Shown piece after piece: positions 22,466 to 32,120 of a stretch of 64,000 nucleotides of DNA. The translations under genes and the position numbers were made by a program. The DNA comes from Candidula unifasciata (taxonomy: Eukaryota > Mollusca > Gastropoda > Stylommatophora > Geomitridae): contig CAJHNH020002479.1 of NCBI GenBank assembly GCA_905116865.2, positions 41,001-105,000 on the forward strand. Reading direction: 5' to 3'. A model generated the notes under the pieces. The model made no database searches. It was not told the DNA's origin and was given only the letters and a program-made list of their open reading frames with translations. Numbering within the stretch: the first letter of the stretch is position 1; each line of letters starts with the position of its first letter.

Positions 22466-22925
22466 GTCTTGTCTTGTCTTGTCCACAATTGCCTCACAGC
22501 GTAGTGGGAAGTCGCAGTTTTCTATCCTGGGCCAGGTGTGTTGCATGTGCCGTTGTTAGTCCGTGTTGCCTCAGGATCTCTGATATATTGTCTATCCATC
22601 GTACTCTCGGTCTGCCTCTTGCTCTAGGGCAGTAGTGTTGTTCGTTGTTGCTCGTAGAGGCAGTTGGTCGGTTTGCATTCGCATTAAGTGGCCAAACCAC
22701 TCTATTTGTTGCTTCTTTATGTATTACAGGCATGGTGTGGTTCCTACAATTGATCTAATGTTCTCGTTTCGAACTCTGTCTCTCCTCGTGACATTGGCAG
22801 CCTTACGTAAGCATCTCATTTCGCACGTCGTGATCTTTTTCTCCTGTGCTCTTGTTAGGGACCAGGTTTGGCATTGGTAGCAGAGGGTTGGTATAAATAT
22901 GCAATTTATCAGTTGTCGTTTTAGT
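22466..22925 (-). mobile_element. 5'-truncated family C LINE inserted antisense in the R2-like LINE
   Basis: Minus-strand frames 22951-22724 and 22733-22494 encode 'FIPTLCYQCQTWSLT', 'CEMRCLRKAANVTRRDRVRN' and, after a shift, 'PRARGRPRVRWIDNISEIL'. This is the LINE C-terminus also seen at 46900-47316. The minus-strand 3' end is an (AAGAC)n tail at 22466-22482. The R2-like sequence resumes immediately right of about 22925 in the same frame as the left flank. This is a short, late insertion by target-primed reverse transcription. Confidence 0.85.
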
Positions 22926-23269
22926 GTTGATTCCGAAACTCCTATGGCCACTGTCAGTCTACGAGGTGACGATGACTGCAGTGGAAGCCATGGAGAAAAA
23001 AATCAACACAGCCTTCAGAAAGTGGATTGGTGCACCGCCTTGTCTGACCGACGTGGCTCTGTATTGCAAACAGGCTAAGCTGGTACTTCCGTTCAAATCG
23101 ATAACCGAAGAGTTTAAAGTCGGCAAGGTAAGACTCGCCATGCTTTTGCGCGAGTCTTCAGACCCAAATGTCATCGCTGTCCAGCCCGCTCTAAAGACTG
23201 GAACCAAGTGGAGAGTCCTCGATGCGATAGAATCTGCCCAGAATGCACTAAAATTGAGAGAGATAATGG
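22926..23269 (+). pseudogene. R2-like LINE ORF, thumb region
   Basis: Frame beginning 'LIPKLLWPLSVYEVTMTAVE', then 'KKINTAFRKWIGAPPCLTDV' and 'LKTGTKWRVLDAIESAQNAL'. These are the post-RT thumb/linker motifs of the R2-type ORF. It is interrupted by the LTR element at 23270; the last codons are ATA ATG G. Three residues at the end of the apparent ORF (to 23274) are LTR sequence. Confidence 0.8.
23265..23269 (+). other. Target-site duplication AATGG (left)
   Basis: Pairs with AATGG at 30802-30806 across the LTR retrotransposon. 5 bp is the usual size for Ty3/gypsy integration. Confidence 0.85.
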
Positions 23270-23645
23270 TGTAGTGAGTCATTTTCTCCCCATTAAGTTA
23301 TGCCCGATAGATGACGTCAGTAATAAATGTAAGGCGAATGTTTGACTGACTGAGAAAACATGGACGCTGGCAGACGTTCAGAAGTTACACGTACTGTTTA
23401 TTTTCACTCGCTGATGTTGCAGTCAGTAAATGTCTATATACAATTATATCACTCATCGATGCTCTAAACAGTCAATCATACCTTTGTAACATCGTAGAAT
23501 AGACACACAATTCAGAGAAACACAGTAGCTCCCTCCATAGTAGCGTGATTTCCCAATGCCTACCTGGCATAAAATAGCGGCTGACGGAAACGGTGGCCAG
23601 CTGTTAATGACTGTCGTTCTGGATGGAGGGAGCTACTGTGTTAGT
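23270..23645 (+). repeat. 5' LTR, rearranged (deletion plus inverted segment)
   Basis: 23270-23355 matches 3' LTR 30092-30177 directly. 23354-23538 is the reverse complement of 3' LTR 30538-30725. 23541-23640 matches 30458-30558 directly again. LTR bases 30178-30457 and the last 80 bp (30722-30801) are absent in direct orientation. The two parts share GAGA at the first junction. As a result 23517-23538 and 23617-23640 form a near-perfect hairpin around a roughly 80-bp loop. Confidence 0.85.
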
Positions 23646-23934
23646 GTGAGCAGATAAACTGTGCGGTCTTAATTGGTTTCAGTGCCCAGTTCATGAAATC
23701 ATTACTATGGTGTGTTGATTTCAATTAACCATATCAAATTAATTATTTCTTCAGTATTTTAAAAGTAGCAGTAACATATTCAACAGACAAGCTTCAACGA
23801 AACAACCTTCAAGAAAGCAACAGCCATCACAGAACCAGCTTCAGGTCAACTTCAGGACAGTCAACTAGATCGGCACAACAATATACATTGATTATTAATT
23901 TTATTTTTGATTTATTTTTCTGGTGATTCAGTTA

Positions 23935-24080
23935 TTTATTTTATTTATTTATAATTTACATTGGTGCATTCATTGACATTTATTTATTTATTTATAATTT
24001 ACATTGGTGCATTCATTGACATTTATTTTATTTATTTATAATTTACATTGGTGCATTCATTAACATTTATTTTATTACAT
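23935..24080 (+). repeat. Direct repeats in the retrotransposon leader
   Basis: About three copies of a unit of roughly 43 bp containing 'ttataatttacattggtgca' and 'ttcattgacatttattt'. They lie in the AT-rich leader between the 5' LTR and the coding region. Confidence 0.85.
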
Positions 24081-24900
24081 TGGTGTCTTTGATATTATTT
24101 TCCATTATTCTACTATTCTTTACATTATTTTTTTATTTATTTATAAATAATGGCAAATTGTATTGAAATTCTATATTTTTTTTTCTTCATTTACAAAGTT
24201 GTGGGTGTTATATTACATGGAAGTTCAGTACCACCATCATCAGGAAGTGCCATAATTAATCATACACATCATCATTATCAAGTGTCATAGTTATTTCAAT
24301 TTGAGTTTAACATTTGATCTACCCATTCACATTTGATCATCATCAAGTGTAATCACTATAACAAAAGTATAGTTGTGGGTAATAGAAATTGTATTGTATA
24401 CCAAAAATAATAAGTCAATCATTGGTTGATTGGCGAAGGATCATTGTAATATTATTTGGTGATACACTCATTGATTCAACACTATATCTTTATTTAATCT
24501 GTGTTGAATAGTATTATTGTTGATGTCCAATATAGACTAAAGGTATTGGTGGATAAGAATTATTCAGTTAAACAGTTTCTGCATATATATTGTAACTAAG
24601 TGTTGCTTCATTGAAAGCGAATTTAATAAGCATCATACTGATCAAGTGTATTTAGTAGTTATTACGTGAAATAAGTTAATTATTTGAGAGTATTAGTGAT
24701 TACTCTATCACAGTCGATTATCAAGACTAATTCAATAAAAAATTTTTTTAACTTTATTAGAGTATTTAATTATACCCAGACTGTGCGGCCATTAAAGACA
24801 ATTTTTTTTGGGTGTTATTTCACAAGGTATAATCAGTCTGAAACTTTATAACCAACTATTGTGCTACACAGGATTATTATAACATTGTTACACATTTACA

Positions 24901-25257
24901 AATTAATTAGTTATTTATTTGGTAAATACTTTGATAGTCCACGACATCAACACTTTGATAATCCACTGCATCTACTCTAGTGCTTTAAATTCTATTAGTT
25001 GATTATTAAATCTTTATCAAATAATAGATCATTTTTCTTGCTGTCATATCTAATTTCTCAAGTGTGCTTAACTGATTTACTCCCCCATAAGCTAAACAAA
25101 TATTAGTTAACTCTTCTTCTCAAACATCAACTGTACAGATATAGAATTATTTAGTTATAGGCTTGGTGGTTGGAAGAGTTACATCCACTTTATTTTGAGG
25201 TATAGTGTTGATGTAGTGGACTATCAAAGTATTTACCGAATAAATAACTAATTAATC
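24901..25257. repeat. Inverted repeats flanking a 250-bp segment
   Basis: 24901-24955 and 25204-25257 are inverted copies (about 50 bp, core 'ggtaaatactttgatagtcc'). The enclosed 250 bp has no clear protein. They lie just before the CCHC-protease frame, where Gag should be. This could be a foldback or a second inversion event like that in the 5' LTR. Confidence 0.75.
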
Positions 25258-27102
25258 TTCATTTCCAACCCGGTACCAGACATTGAAACTGGAGCTAGTG
25301 CCAGTTATGACAAAGGCAGATACAACCAAGGGGCAAATCCACACAAAAACAAAACCACGTTCAACAAAAAGTGGCAAATGATGTACTGCAAATATTGTCA
25401 AAAATCTCATCCGAACGACAAAATGTGTGATAGAAATCCGGGTTATAAAGACTATGTAGACAAACTGTTTAATAGAAGAACACAGAGGTTGAGATTGTAT
25501 AAAGATGCCATTAAATGTTACAATTGTGGTTGCTATAATCATGTGAAAAAAGACTGTTTATTTAGAAGAAAATTTAAGGAAGCTAACATATCACAGGCAA
25601 TGTCAGACTCAGATTCAGACACCGAACCATTTGAGACCAATGCAGTAACTGTTGAAACTTGCCCTGTATGTCAACAGTTCCATGAAGAAGATAGCCTTCC
25701 ATGTGGCCATAATATACCTGTACAAGAAGCCAACTCAGCCACAAATACACACGGAACCTTAAAATTATACAGAGGAATTGTAAATGGAAGAATAACCACC
25801 ATTTTGAGAGACACGGGCGCCACAATTTCAGGTATCGACAAAAATCTTATAAAACCTGAAGATATTACTAACAAACATGTAAATTGCAGAACATTTGGAG
25901 GCACAATTGAGAAATATAAACTTGCATTTGTTAATGTTAAAACACGTTTTTTTTTTCAAGGTAGATTGAAAGTAGCCGTTCTATCAGCACCATGTGCAGG
26001 TTTAATTTTAGGGAATGAAAAAGATCTGAGAGAAATGTCTGAAAAGGAAGTTTTTCAGTGGGAAAGAGAAAACATCAAGGAATTGAAAGAAAGAGAGAAA
26101 CTAAATACCAGTGATCAAGATTTTTGCCATAGTGTGAATGCAGTAGTACAAATGAATGAAAGTGATTGCTTCCAAAACAGGGAACAGTTGATTAGTCATG
26201 AAAAATTTGAGAATATCAATATGAAAAGTATTGAACATGAAAAGAATACGACCACAGTATGCAAGGATAAGGGTGTGAAAGAAGTAAAGAATGCAAAAGA
26301 TGAGAAAAAGTTATTAGGTGTTAAAAAGACACCAGTCGTACTGAATGAAAGAGAAATAATGAATAGTGAGAAAGTAAATAACCCATCAAACCTAAAAGTT
26401 TCATCCAGTGTTAAATTATGTGAAAATGATAAGTTTCAATCATGTAAAACTGCTTTGATACAATTGTCTGACCCAAGTGCTCCCCAGCCAGCTGCTGCAG
26501 TAACCAGAAGCATGACTGATACCATACAACAAAAGTTAAAAGAAGAGAACTTAACTACAGAACTGGTACCCATTACAAAAGAAAGCAGTAACTGCCAAAG
26601 AGAATTTCAAGATGCCCAAGTATCTGATCCATCACTAAAGAAATGTTTTGATTTGGTTTATACAGACCCAGTAGTAAAGAAATTTGCAACATGGAAATTT
26701 ATTGTATCAAAGAATGTACTACTTAGAATATATCAGAAAGGTCCAAAAGTCTATAAACAGACGGTACTACCACAAAAATTCAGACCAAAAGCCCTATCAT
26801 TAGCACATGATTCCATCTTCTCTGGGCACATGGGAATAACAAAAACAAAGAAGAGGATTCTATCTACATTTTATTGGCCTGGGTTTTCTAAAGATGTAAA
26901 AAATTATGTTCGATCTTGTGATACCTGTGCTAAAACCACACACACAAAAAAAGGAGAGAACCCAAAGGCTCCAGTGCAAATAGGTCTGATAGCATCAAGA
27001 CCATTTGAACAAGTTGCAATTGATATTGTTGGCCCATTACCAGTGACTTCAGCAAAGGGAAACAGGTTTATTTTAACTTTTAATGATGTTGACACAAAAT
27101 GA
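25258..27102 (+). pseudogene. Gag zinc knuckle, protease and integrase N-terminal part
   Basis: Open from 25258 with no good start codon. A knuckle-like 'CYNCGCYNHVKKDC' (near 25516-25557) is followed by the aspartic protease block 'TILRDTGATISGI' (near 25800), a charged linker, and the integrase zinc site (H...H 'AHDSIFSGHMG', then 'CDTCAK'). The first catalytic Asp follows in 'AIDIVGPLP' (near 27020). A TGA at 27100-27102 interrupts the integrase core, and the same frame continues after it. No capsid-like region precedes the knuckle. Confidence 0.85.
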
Positions 27103-27606
27103 TCTGAGTGTGTACCTCTGAAATTTATAACATCAAATGATATTCAGGAGGCATTGTTAACAATTTTTTCAAGGGTGGGTTTTCCAGAAGTTATTATTTC
27201 TGATAAAGGTACTCAGTTTACATCTTGGGTTACAAAAGCTTTTAATAACTGGTTAGGAATTAAACAAAATTTCACAACGCCGTATCACGCACAAGCAAAT
27301 GGCTTGGTTGAAAATTTAAATAAATCCATAAAAACAATGCTTGCCAGAATATCATTTGAACATCCGCAGTCTTGGGATACTTTATTACCTGCCATTATGT
27401 TTGCATATAGAGAAATTCCTCATAGCTCAACAGGTTTTTCGCCATTTGAACTGGTATATGGGGCAAATCCTAGAGGACCATTGCAGCTATATAATAAGCT
27501 TATCACAGGAAAAACAGAAACGGATACAGAAAAATCAGCTTATGAATCAGTAACAGATCTGAGAAATAAAATAATGATTGCTTGTCAACAAAAAACGAAG
27601 CAATGA
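27103..27606 (+). pseudogene. Integrase core, C-terminal part
   Basis: Same frame as the preceding ORF. It has the second catalytic Asp in 'IISDKGTQF' and the Glu in 'ANGLVENLNK', with exactly 35 residues between them, the D,D(35)E spacing. It then has 'SSTGFSPFELVYG', typical of Ty3/gypsy integrases. The frame ends at 27606, where a shift occurs in an A-rich stretch (near 27588-27600). Integrase inserts the cDNA copy into the genome. Confidence 0.85.
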
Positions 27607-27836
27607 AAGAAGCCAGTCTAAAACAGCGACAGTATGCGAATAGAATAGCAAGACTTGTGAAATATAACCCTGGTGATGAAGTGTTACTACTGTTACCAAA
27701 GAAGTCAGACAAGTTATCTATAGAATGGTCAGGTCCTTTTGTTGTTACAAGAAAGATTTCTGATGTTGATTATGAAATCAAAATTGATGAAAAGCTAAAA
27801 ATTTTTCATGTAAACATGCTTAAACCATATTTTTGA
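27582..27836 (+). pseudogene. Integrase C-terminal GPY/F-type module
   Basis: In a frame shifted from the core, 'YNPGDEVLLLLP' and 'WSGPFVVTRKI..VDYEI' define the GPY/F module of Ty3/gypsy integrases. The frame ends with 'FHVNMLKPYF' and a TGA at 27834-27836. The RT frame follows in the same phase, so this stop lies between integrase and RT and may be secondary. Confidence 0.8.
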
Positions 27837-27845
27837 AGATCACTA

Positions 27846-28412
27846 TTGATGTCAGATGATGATGTACTTGATGCAAATTTATGTAATGTAATTAATGAAG
27901 AGTTACCTGATGTTATAGAAGAAGATATTCCAACACCATCAACAAAAAATGAAGTCAACTGGAAATCGATAAAGTTAAATGAAGAACTATCAGAAAATGA
28001 AAAAGCAAAATTGTGGAGCATCATTTTTCATTACAAAGATATTTTCACGAATAAACCTGGGAAAACGAACATAATCAGTTACGATATCCAGTTGAATTCA
28101 TCAGTGCCAGTGAAATCAAAACCATATGTAATACCTATCCATTATATCGATAAAGTTATATCAGAATTGCAACAACTACAACAAGAAGGAATCATTGAAG
28201 ATTGCACATCAAACTACAGTTCGCCTTTAGTGGTAGTAAAGAAAAAAGATGGTTCACTACGTTTGTGTGTTGATTATAGGAAACTAAACCAAATTACCTA
28301 TTTAGAAACTGAGCCCATCCCTTCGTCAGATGAAATCATACAAGAATTATACAACTCAAAATTTTTTTTACAAAAATTGACCTTTCAAAAGGCTACTGGC
28401 AAATACCACTAA
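27846..28412 (+). pseudogene. Reverse transcriptase, N-terminal part
   Basis: Same phase as the GPY/F module. An acidic linker is followed by 'YDIQLNSSVPVKSKPYVIP', 'LQQEGIIEDCTSNYSSPLVV' and 'KKKDGSLRLCVDYRKLNQIT', the fingers of Ty3/gypsy RT. The frame is lost around 28365-28375, in a T-run, just before motif A. The motif A residues then appear in another frame. Confidence 0.85.
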
Positions 28413-28941
28413 CACCAGAAGCTGTAAAATATACTAGCTTTCAAACTCCAATTGGACTCAAACAATGGTTAAAATGGTTAGGAAACTCTTATATGCAATT
28501 CCTCACGTCACAGCATATATGGATGACATCTGTATACACACCAAAACATTGCACGATCACTGCACTACCCTACAAAAAGTCCTATCAAGAATAAATGACG
28601 CGAAATTGACAGTAAATCCTTTAAAAACTGAAATTGCATACACCAAAATTGATTACTTAGGACATGTTATATGCGAAGGTTTAGTCCAGACAGATGAAAA
28701 TATTGTTTCAAAAATTTTGAAGATCCAAAAACCTATATCTAAAAAGCAGCTACAATCTCTACTAGGGTTAATAAACTATTACGGTAAATTCATCCCAAAT
28801 TTAGCAGCACTAACATCACCACTATCAGAGTTATTAAAGAATCAACAATTGAAAAAATCAGATTGGAATGAGACACATGAGGAAATTCTAGTTAAAATAA
28901 AAAAACTGTTTTTCAAAATATCCTATTTTGAGACAACCTGA
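28376..28941 (+). pseudogene. Reverse transcriptase, palm and connection
   Basis: After the frameshift, motif A and following residues continue to about 28460. The expected motif B region then appears to be partly deleted near 28460-28480. The frame 28465-28941 carries 'AYMDDICIHTKTL' (YxDD, near 28519), 'KIDYLGHVICEGL' and 'LQSLLGLINYYGKFIPNL', as in gypsy RT. The frame shifts again at about 28930 into RNase H. Confidence 0.8.
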
Positions 28942-29320
28942 CCCTTCCAAAAGATTTTTTCTACAATCAGATGCCAGCGGTCACACAATAGCTAGTATGC
29001 TTGCGCAGAAACATTCACAAACATTACTCCCAGTAATGTATATGTCACAGAAACTTAACCAAACTCAACAAAAATACAATACATTTGAACGAGAAGCGTT
29101 GGCACTAGTTATTAGTCTAAAAAAGTTTCAGAAGTTTCTTTTGGGAAAAGAATTCACTATTTTAACAGATAACTTGGGGTTGACAAAATTATTAACAATT
29201 GATGCCAATAGCAATCCAAGGGTATATAGATGGGGATGGTTGATATCACAATTCAATTTTAACATTGAACACATCAAAGGAACAGACAATCATTTACCAG
29301 ATATCATGTCACGTTTGTAG
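28928..29320 (+). pseudogene. RNase H of the Gmr1-like element
   Basis: 130-residue frame: 'FFLQSDASGHTIASMLAQ' (Asp), 'TFEREALALVISLKKFQKFL' (Glu), 'FTILTDNLGLTKLL' (Asp) and 'IKGTDNHLPDIMSRL' (Asp) ending at TAG 29318-29320. The motifs are complete, and the end matches where Ty3/gypsy RNase H normally stops. No integrase follows, which confirms that RNase H is the last domain. Confidence 0.85.
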
Positions 29321-30070
29321 AATATGTTGCAACTGCTATTACAACTTGTATTAACTGAAATCATTTTATGCAAGGGTATACATTGTATTATTGTATGAAT
29401 ATACTATATGAATTTACAACTAGAAAAAATGTTATGTTTTGATTTGAACGGGTATAATATTGTAAACAATTAAAGGGAGACAACATTCAGTGTTAAAATA
29501 CACCTCACCAGAAAATATGTTGCATTTACTAGTATACTAAATTGAATTGGTGTAGCATTTAATTTGAATATGTGTGTGAATGGGACATGTTGTAGTTTCT
29601 GAAGACAAGGTAATTAACTACATCTTGTACCTTACATATTTGGGAAAAAAACCATACATTACTGATTTAGCCATTGTTGAGGGCTTTCATGAATGGGAAT
29701 AGCGAGGGTGGGACTTCATGGGGTCACACTTCGGTTTTAGAGCCAAGATTTTGGACTTCCGCACCGATCGGGGGGTGCCAGGAGAGGGGTTCGGTTGTAT
29801 ACCGACTTTAGAACTGGGTGGGGATACCTATGGAGCTAGATTATTGGTCTTCCGCACTAAAAGGGGAGTGCCTGGGGTGAGGATCCCATTAAGTTATTCA
29901 CAGTCGTGCAAAGACCCAACAGATGGCATTTTAGAGTGTTTGAATTGTTAATCTAATGAGGAAAAGGGAACTTGGTTGGAAATGAACTTGTCGAAAATGA
30001 TTCACTACAGAGGTCTAGAATCACAATGTTCAGTGAAATGTTCACACCTGATTGATTGAAAATGTAAAAC
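29321..30070 (+). other. 3' non-coding part of the LTR retrotransposon
   Basis: AT-rich, no conserved ORF. Two imperfect copies of a roughly 100-bp unit lie at 29730-29800 and 29825-29890, each with a 'cttccgcac...gggtgcc(a/t)gg' block. An env-like gene is not evident. Confidence 0.6.
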
Positions 30071-30091
30071 ATTTTTTTGGGGTGGGGAGAA
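30071..30091 (+). promoter_or_regulatory. Polypurine tract
   Basis: A T-run, then 'ggggtggggagaa' immediately before the 3' LTR TG. This is the expected primer site for plus-strand DNA synthesis. Confidence 0.85.
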
Positions 30092-30801
30092 TGTAGTGAG
30101 TCATTTTCTCCCCATTAAGTTATGCCCGATAGAAGACGTCAGTAATAAATGTAAGGCGAATGTTTGACTGACTGAGATAACACGAGATTTATGTCTTGAG
30201 TTTCATGAAAGACATCTGAAAGTCAGGTTTTATGTGAAACATGATTGTTCACGTGAAACCATGAAGGTTGACTGGCAGGATTCGAATTATCACAGGCCAG
30301 ACACGACAATTCGTGAGAATGAAATTATCCAGAATATTCGAGAACAGGACAGATCAGAGGGCTATATAATAGCGAAGAAAAGGTTTGTGAGGCAGTCTCG
30401 TTTAGGCCAAGGGAAAGGTGTACGTGTGGAAAGTTCGGAAGAATGTTGTCGTCTGAATAGCGTGATTTCCCAATGCCTACCTGGCATAAAATAGCGGCTG
30501 ACGGAAACGGTGGCCAGCTGTGAATGACTGTCGTTCTGGATGGAGGGAGCTAATGTGTTTCTCTGAATTGTGTGTCTATTCTACGATGTTACAAAGGTAT
30601 GATTGACTGTTTAGAGCATCGATGAGTGATATAATTGTGTATAGACATTTACTGACTGCAACATCAGCGAGTGAAAATAAACAGTACGTGTAACTTCTGA
30701 ACGTCTGCCAGCGTCCATGTTTTCTCGTTCTCGTCAGTTGGTGAATGGAAAGATGCGGTGACTCATTCGAGCCAGCAATTAATAACAATGAAGATCACTG
30801 C
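30092..30801 (+). repeat. 3' LTR, complete (710 bp)
   Basis: Starts TGTAGTGAG and ends ATCACTGCA (TG...CA), followed by the duplicated AATGG. The left part is shared with the 5' LTR. 30178-30457 and the last 80 bp are present only here. A plausible TATA-like 'gctatataatagcg' lies near 30361-30374. An 'aaaataaacag' polyadenylation-like signal lies near 30674. Confidence 0.85.
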
Positions 30802-30806
30802 AATGG
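30802..30806 (+). other. Target-site duplication AATGG (right)
   Basis: Second copy of the 5-bp duplication. The R2-like LINE resumes in phase immediately after it. Confidence 0.85.
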
Positions 30807-31402
30807 GATACACACAAACCGACCGTAGAGGCCTAGGGCACGGGAAGGTCAATTGGTGGTCAAAGGCCTCAGCCAAAGAGCGCCGAGACATGGTAATACA
30901 AACGGTGAGGGACAACGAAAACGAGGTTCGGGTCCAGAAAGCAGCCCAGCAGTCGCAGCAGGGCCATTGGGTCAGCCTGGAGAGCGCATTGCCAAGAATA
31001 CTCACATGGGGTGAGATCTGGCGGATGACCCCGCTGCGACTGAGCTTTATCGTTCGTTCGGCGTACGATGTATTACCGTCCGGTGTTAACATGGTTAAAT
31101 GGTCTGCGACCAACGATCCGACTTGCCCGTTGTGCAAATCGAAGCAAACTCTGGAGCACGTCCTGTCCGCGTGCAGGAAAGCCCTAGGTCAAGGCCGATA
31201 TACCTGGCGCCACAACAAGGTGCTAAAAGAGTTAGCAGCCGTTGTCGACCAGGCTAGAATGAGGGCTAACGCTAGAGCCAGTTCTAGTATCGTCCCCATT
31301 CGTTTCCTCAAGGCTGGGCAGGTTCCAAAAGGGAAAGGTCAACCAAAACGCATTCACTCCATCTGTGCTAGACTCTGCGAGGGACTGGTTACTGGCGGTT
31401 GA
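30807..31402 (+). pseudogene. R2-like LINE ORF, linker and CCHC zinc knuckle
   Basis: Resumes at 30807. Contains 'KVNWWSKASAKERRDMVIQT', 'QGHWVSLESALPRILTWGEI', 'RLSFIVRSAYDVLPS' and the knuckle 'CPLCKSKQTLEHVLSAC' (C-x2-C-x7-H-x4-C, 31124-31174), then 'QGRYTWRHNKVLKELA'. The knuckle just upstream of the nuclease is standard for restriction-like-endonuclease LINEs. The apparent ORF begins at 30758, but bases before 30807 are LTR and duplication. A frameshift near 31340-31400 precedes the nuclease. Confidence 0.85.
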
Positions 31403-31747
31403 TCTGCCAGGCCATAAACGGTACCCCGAGTTGATCCGTAAAACCGGCCTGCGACCGGACATCGTTCTCCATTCTGCGCAAAAACGGCAGCTCATCCTGA
31501 TTGAGTTGACTGTCCCGTTTGAGTCGCGTATGGAGGAGAATCATTTGTACAAGCTCGAGAAGTACACTGATTTAGCAGCCGGTTTGAGGAGAAACGAGGC
31601 TTACACAGTACTTCGCTCTACAATGTGGTGAAAGAACTAGAATTGCGCGGTAATGAAACGAACACTCAAAAAACTGGGAGAGGTGGCCGAAAGGACCTCT
31701 AGCTGGCTTTGGACGCAGCGCAACAACGTAGGGGACGGGCCTCGGTG
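31365..31747 (+). pseudogene. R2-like LINE restriction-like endonuclease and C-terminus
   Basis: Frame 31365-31631: 'ARDWLLAVDLPG', 'LIRKTGLRPDIVLHSAQKRQ' and 'LILIELTVPFE', the PD...(D/E)LT core of the PD-(D/E)xK nuclease that nicks the target, then 'LEKYTDLAAGLRRN'. A TGA at 31629-31631 and a TAG at 31638-31640 break the frame. It then continues as 'LKKLGEVAERTSSWLWTQR', the usual ORF end, and stops at 31747. Around 30 residues between these blocks look altered. Confidence 0.8.
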
Positions 31748-32120
31748 AGCTGGTCCGGGTGTCTAGTGGAAAAGGGTTTCTCACCCCTTTGAAAGTCCAT
31801 CGTGTCCGAATTGTCTGCCAGTGTTCCTCTGCCAACTGCTAATAAAAGTTCAACATGTGTCCGGTAAACCAAAGTAAGCTTGTCGCTCGGTCGTCCAGGC
31901 ATGCCGACTGCTTTAATTAGGCTGTCGTGGCGGCTTCTTATCTCACAGTACCTCCTTCGAAACCACCAAGTCGTCTTGTCTCTGGCCGAAAGAACAACAC
32001 CATCCGGTAATTCCGTGCAGCGGGGAACCAGCCCTGAGCTTCGTGAACTCAGGAGGGCCCACCTCCGAATGCGTCTAGGAATAGTGGGCCGAAACGCGTG
32101 TCGACGAGGATAATTTCTAC
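31748..32120 (+). other. Probable 3' UTR of the R2-like LINE
   Basis: GC-richer than its right flank and free of ORFs of note. A small hairpin (AAAGGG...CCCCTTT) lies near 31774-31793. No poly-A or repeat tail marks its end, so the right boundary is a guess. Confidence 0.4.

Larger units (their letters stand above)
23270..30801 (+). mobile_element. Gmr1-like Ty3/gypsy LTR retrotransposon
   Basis: A 7.5-kb element bounded by TG...CA and the duplication AATGG. The order is a rearranged 5' LTR, an AT-rich leader, a CCHC knuckle and protease, integrase, reverse transcriptase, RNase H, a 3' non-coding part, a polypurine tract (30071-30091) and the 3' LTR. Protein motifs are of Ty3/gypsy type, but integrase lies before reverse transcriptase as in Ty1/copia. 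Among gypsy-like elements this order is known for the Gmr1 group. A recognisable Gag capsid region is missing. Two stops, several frameshifts and a deletion make it inactive. Confidence 0.85.
20539..31747 (+). mobile_element. LINE with restriction-like endonuclease (R2/HERO/NeSL type), split by two insertions
   Basis: One ORF can be followed in order: zinc finger (20548), RT (about 21400-22435), [antisense LINE 22466-22925], thumb (22926-23269), [LTR retrotransposon 23270-30801 and its duplicated AATGG], thumb to CCHC (30807-31180), and nuclease (31400-31747). At the second junction the reading frame before the insertion continues in phase after it. The order of domains is that of single-ORF LINEs with a PD-(D/E)xK nuclease rather than an AP endonuclease. 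Subclade cannot be set without a phylogeny. Flanks are not rDNA. Confidence 0.85.

Noticed and set aside
30744..30748. AATGG at 30744 as the right target duplication
   Set aside because: The LTR would then end in GTG. The copy at 30802-30806 gives a CA end and keeps the host frame, so the first is a coincidence.
30758..30806. Start of the R2-like ORF fragment at 30758
   Set aside because: These bases are the end of the 3' LTR plus the target duplication. The LINE resumes at 30807.
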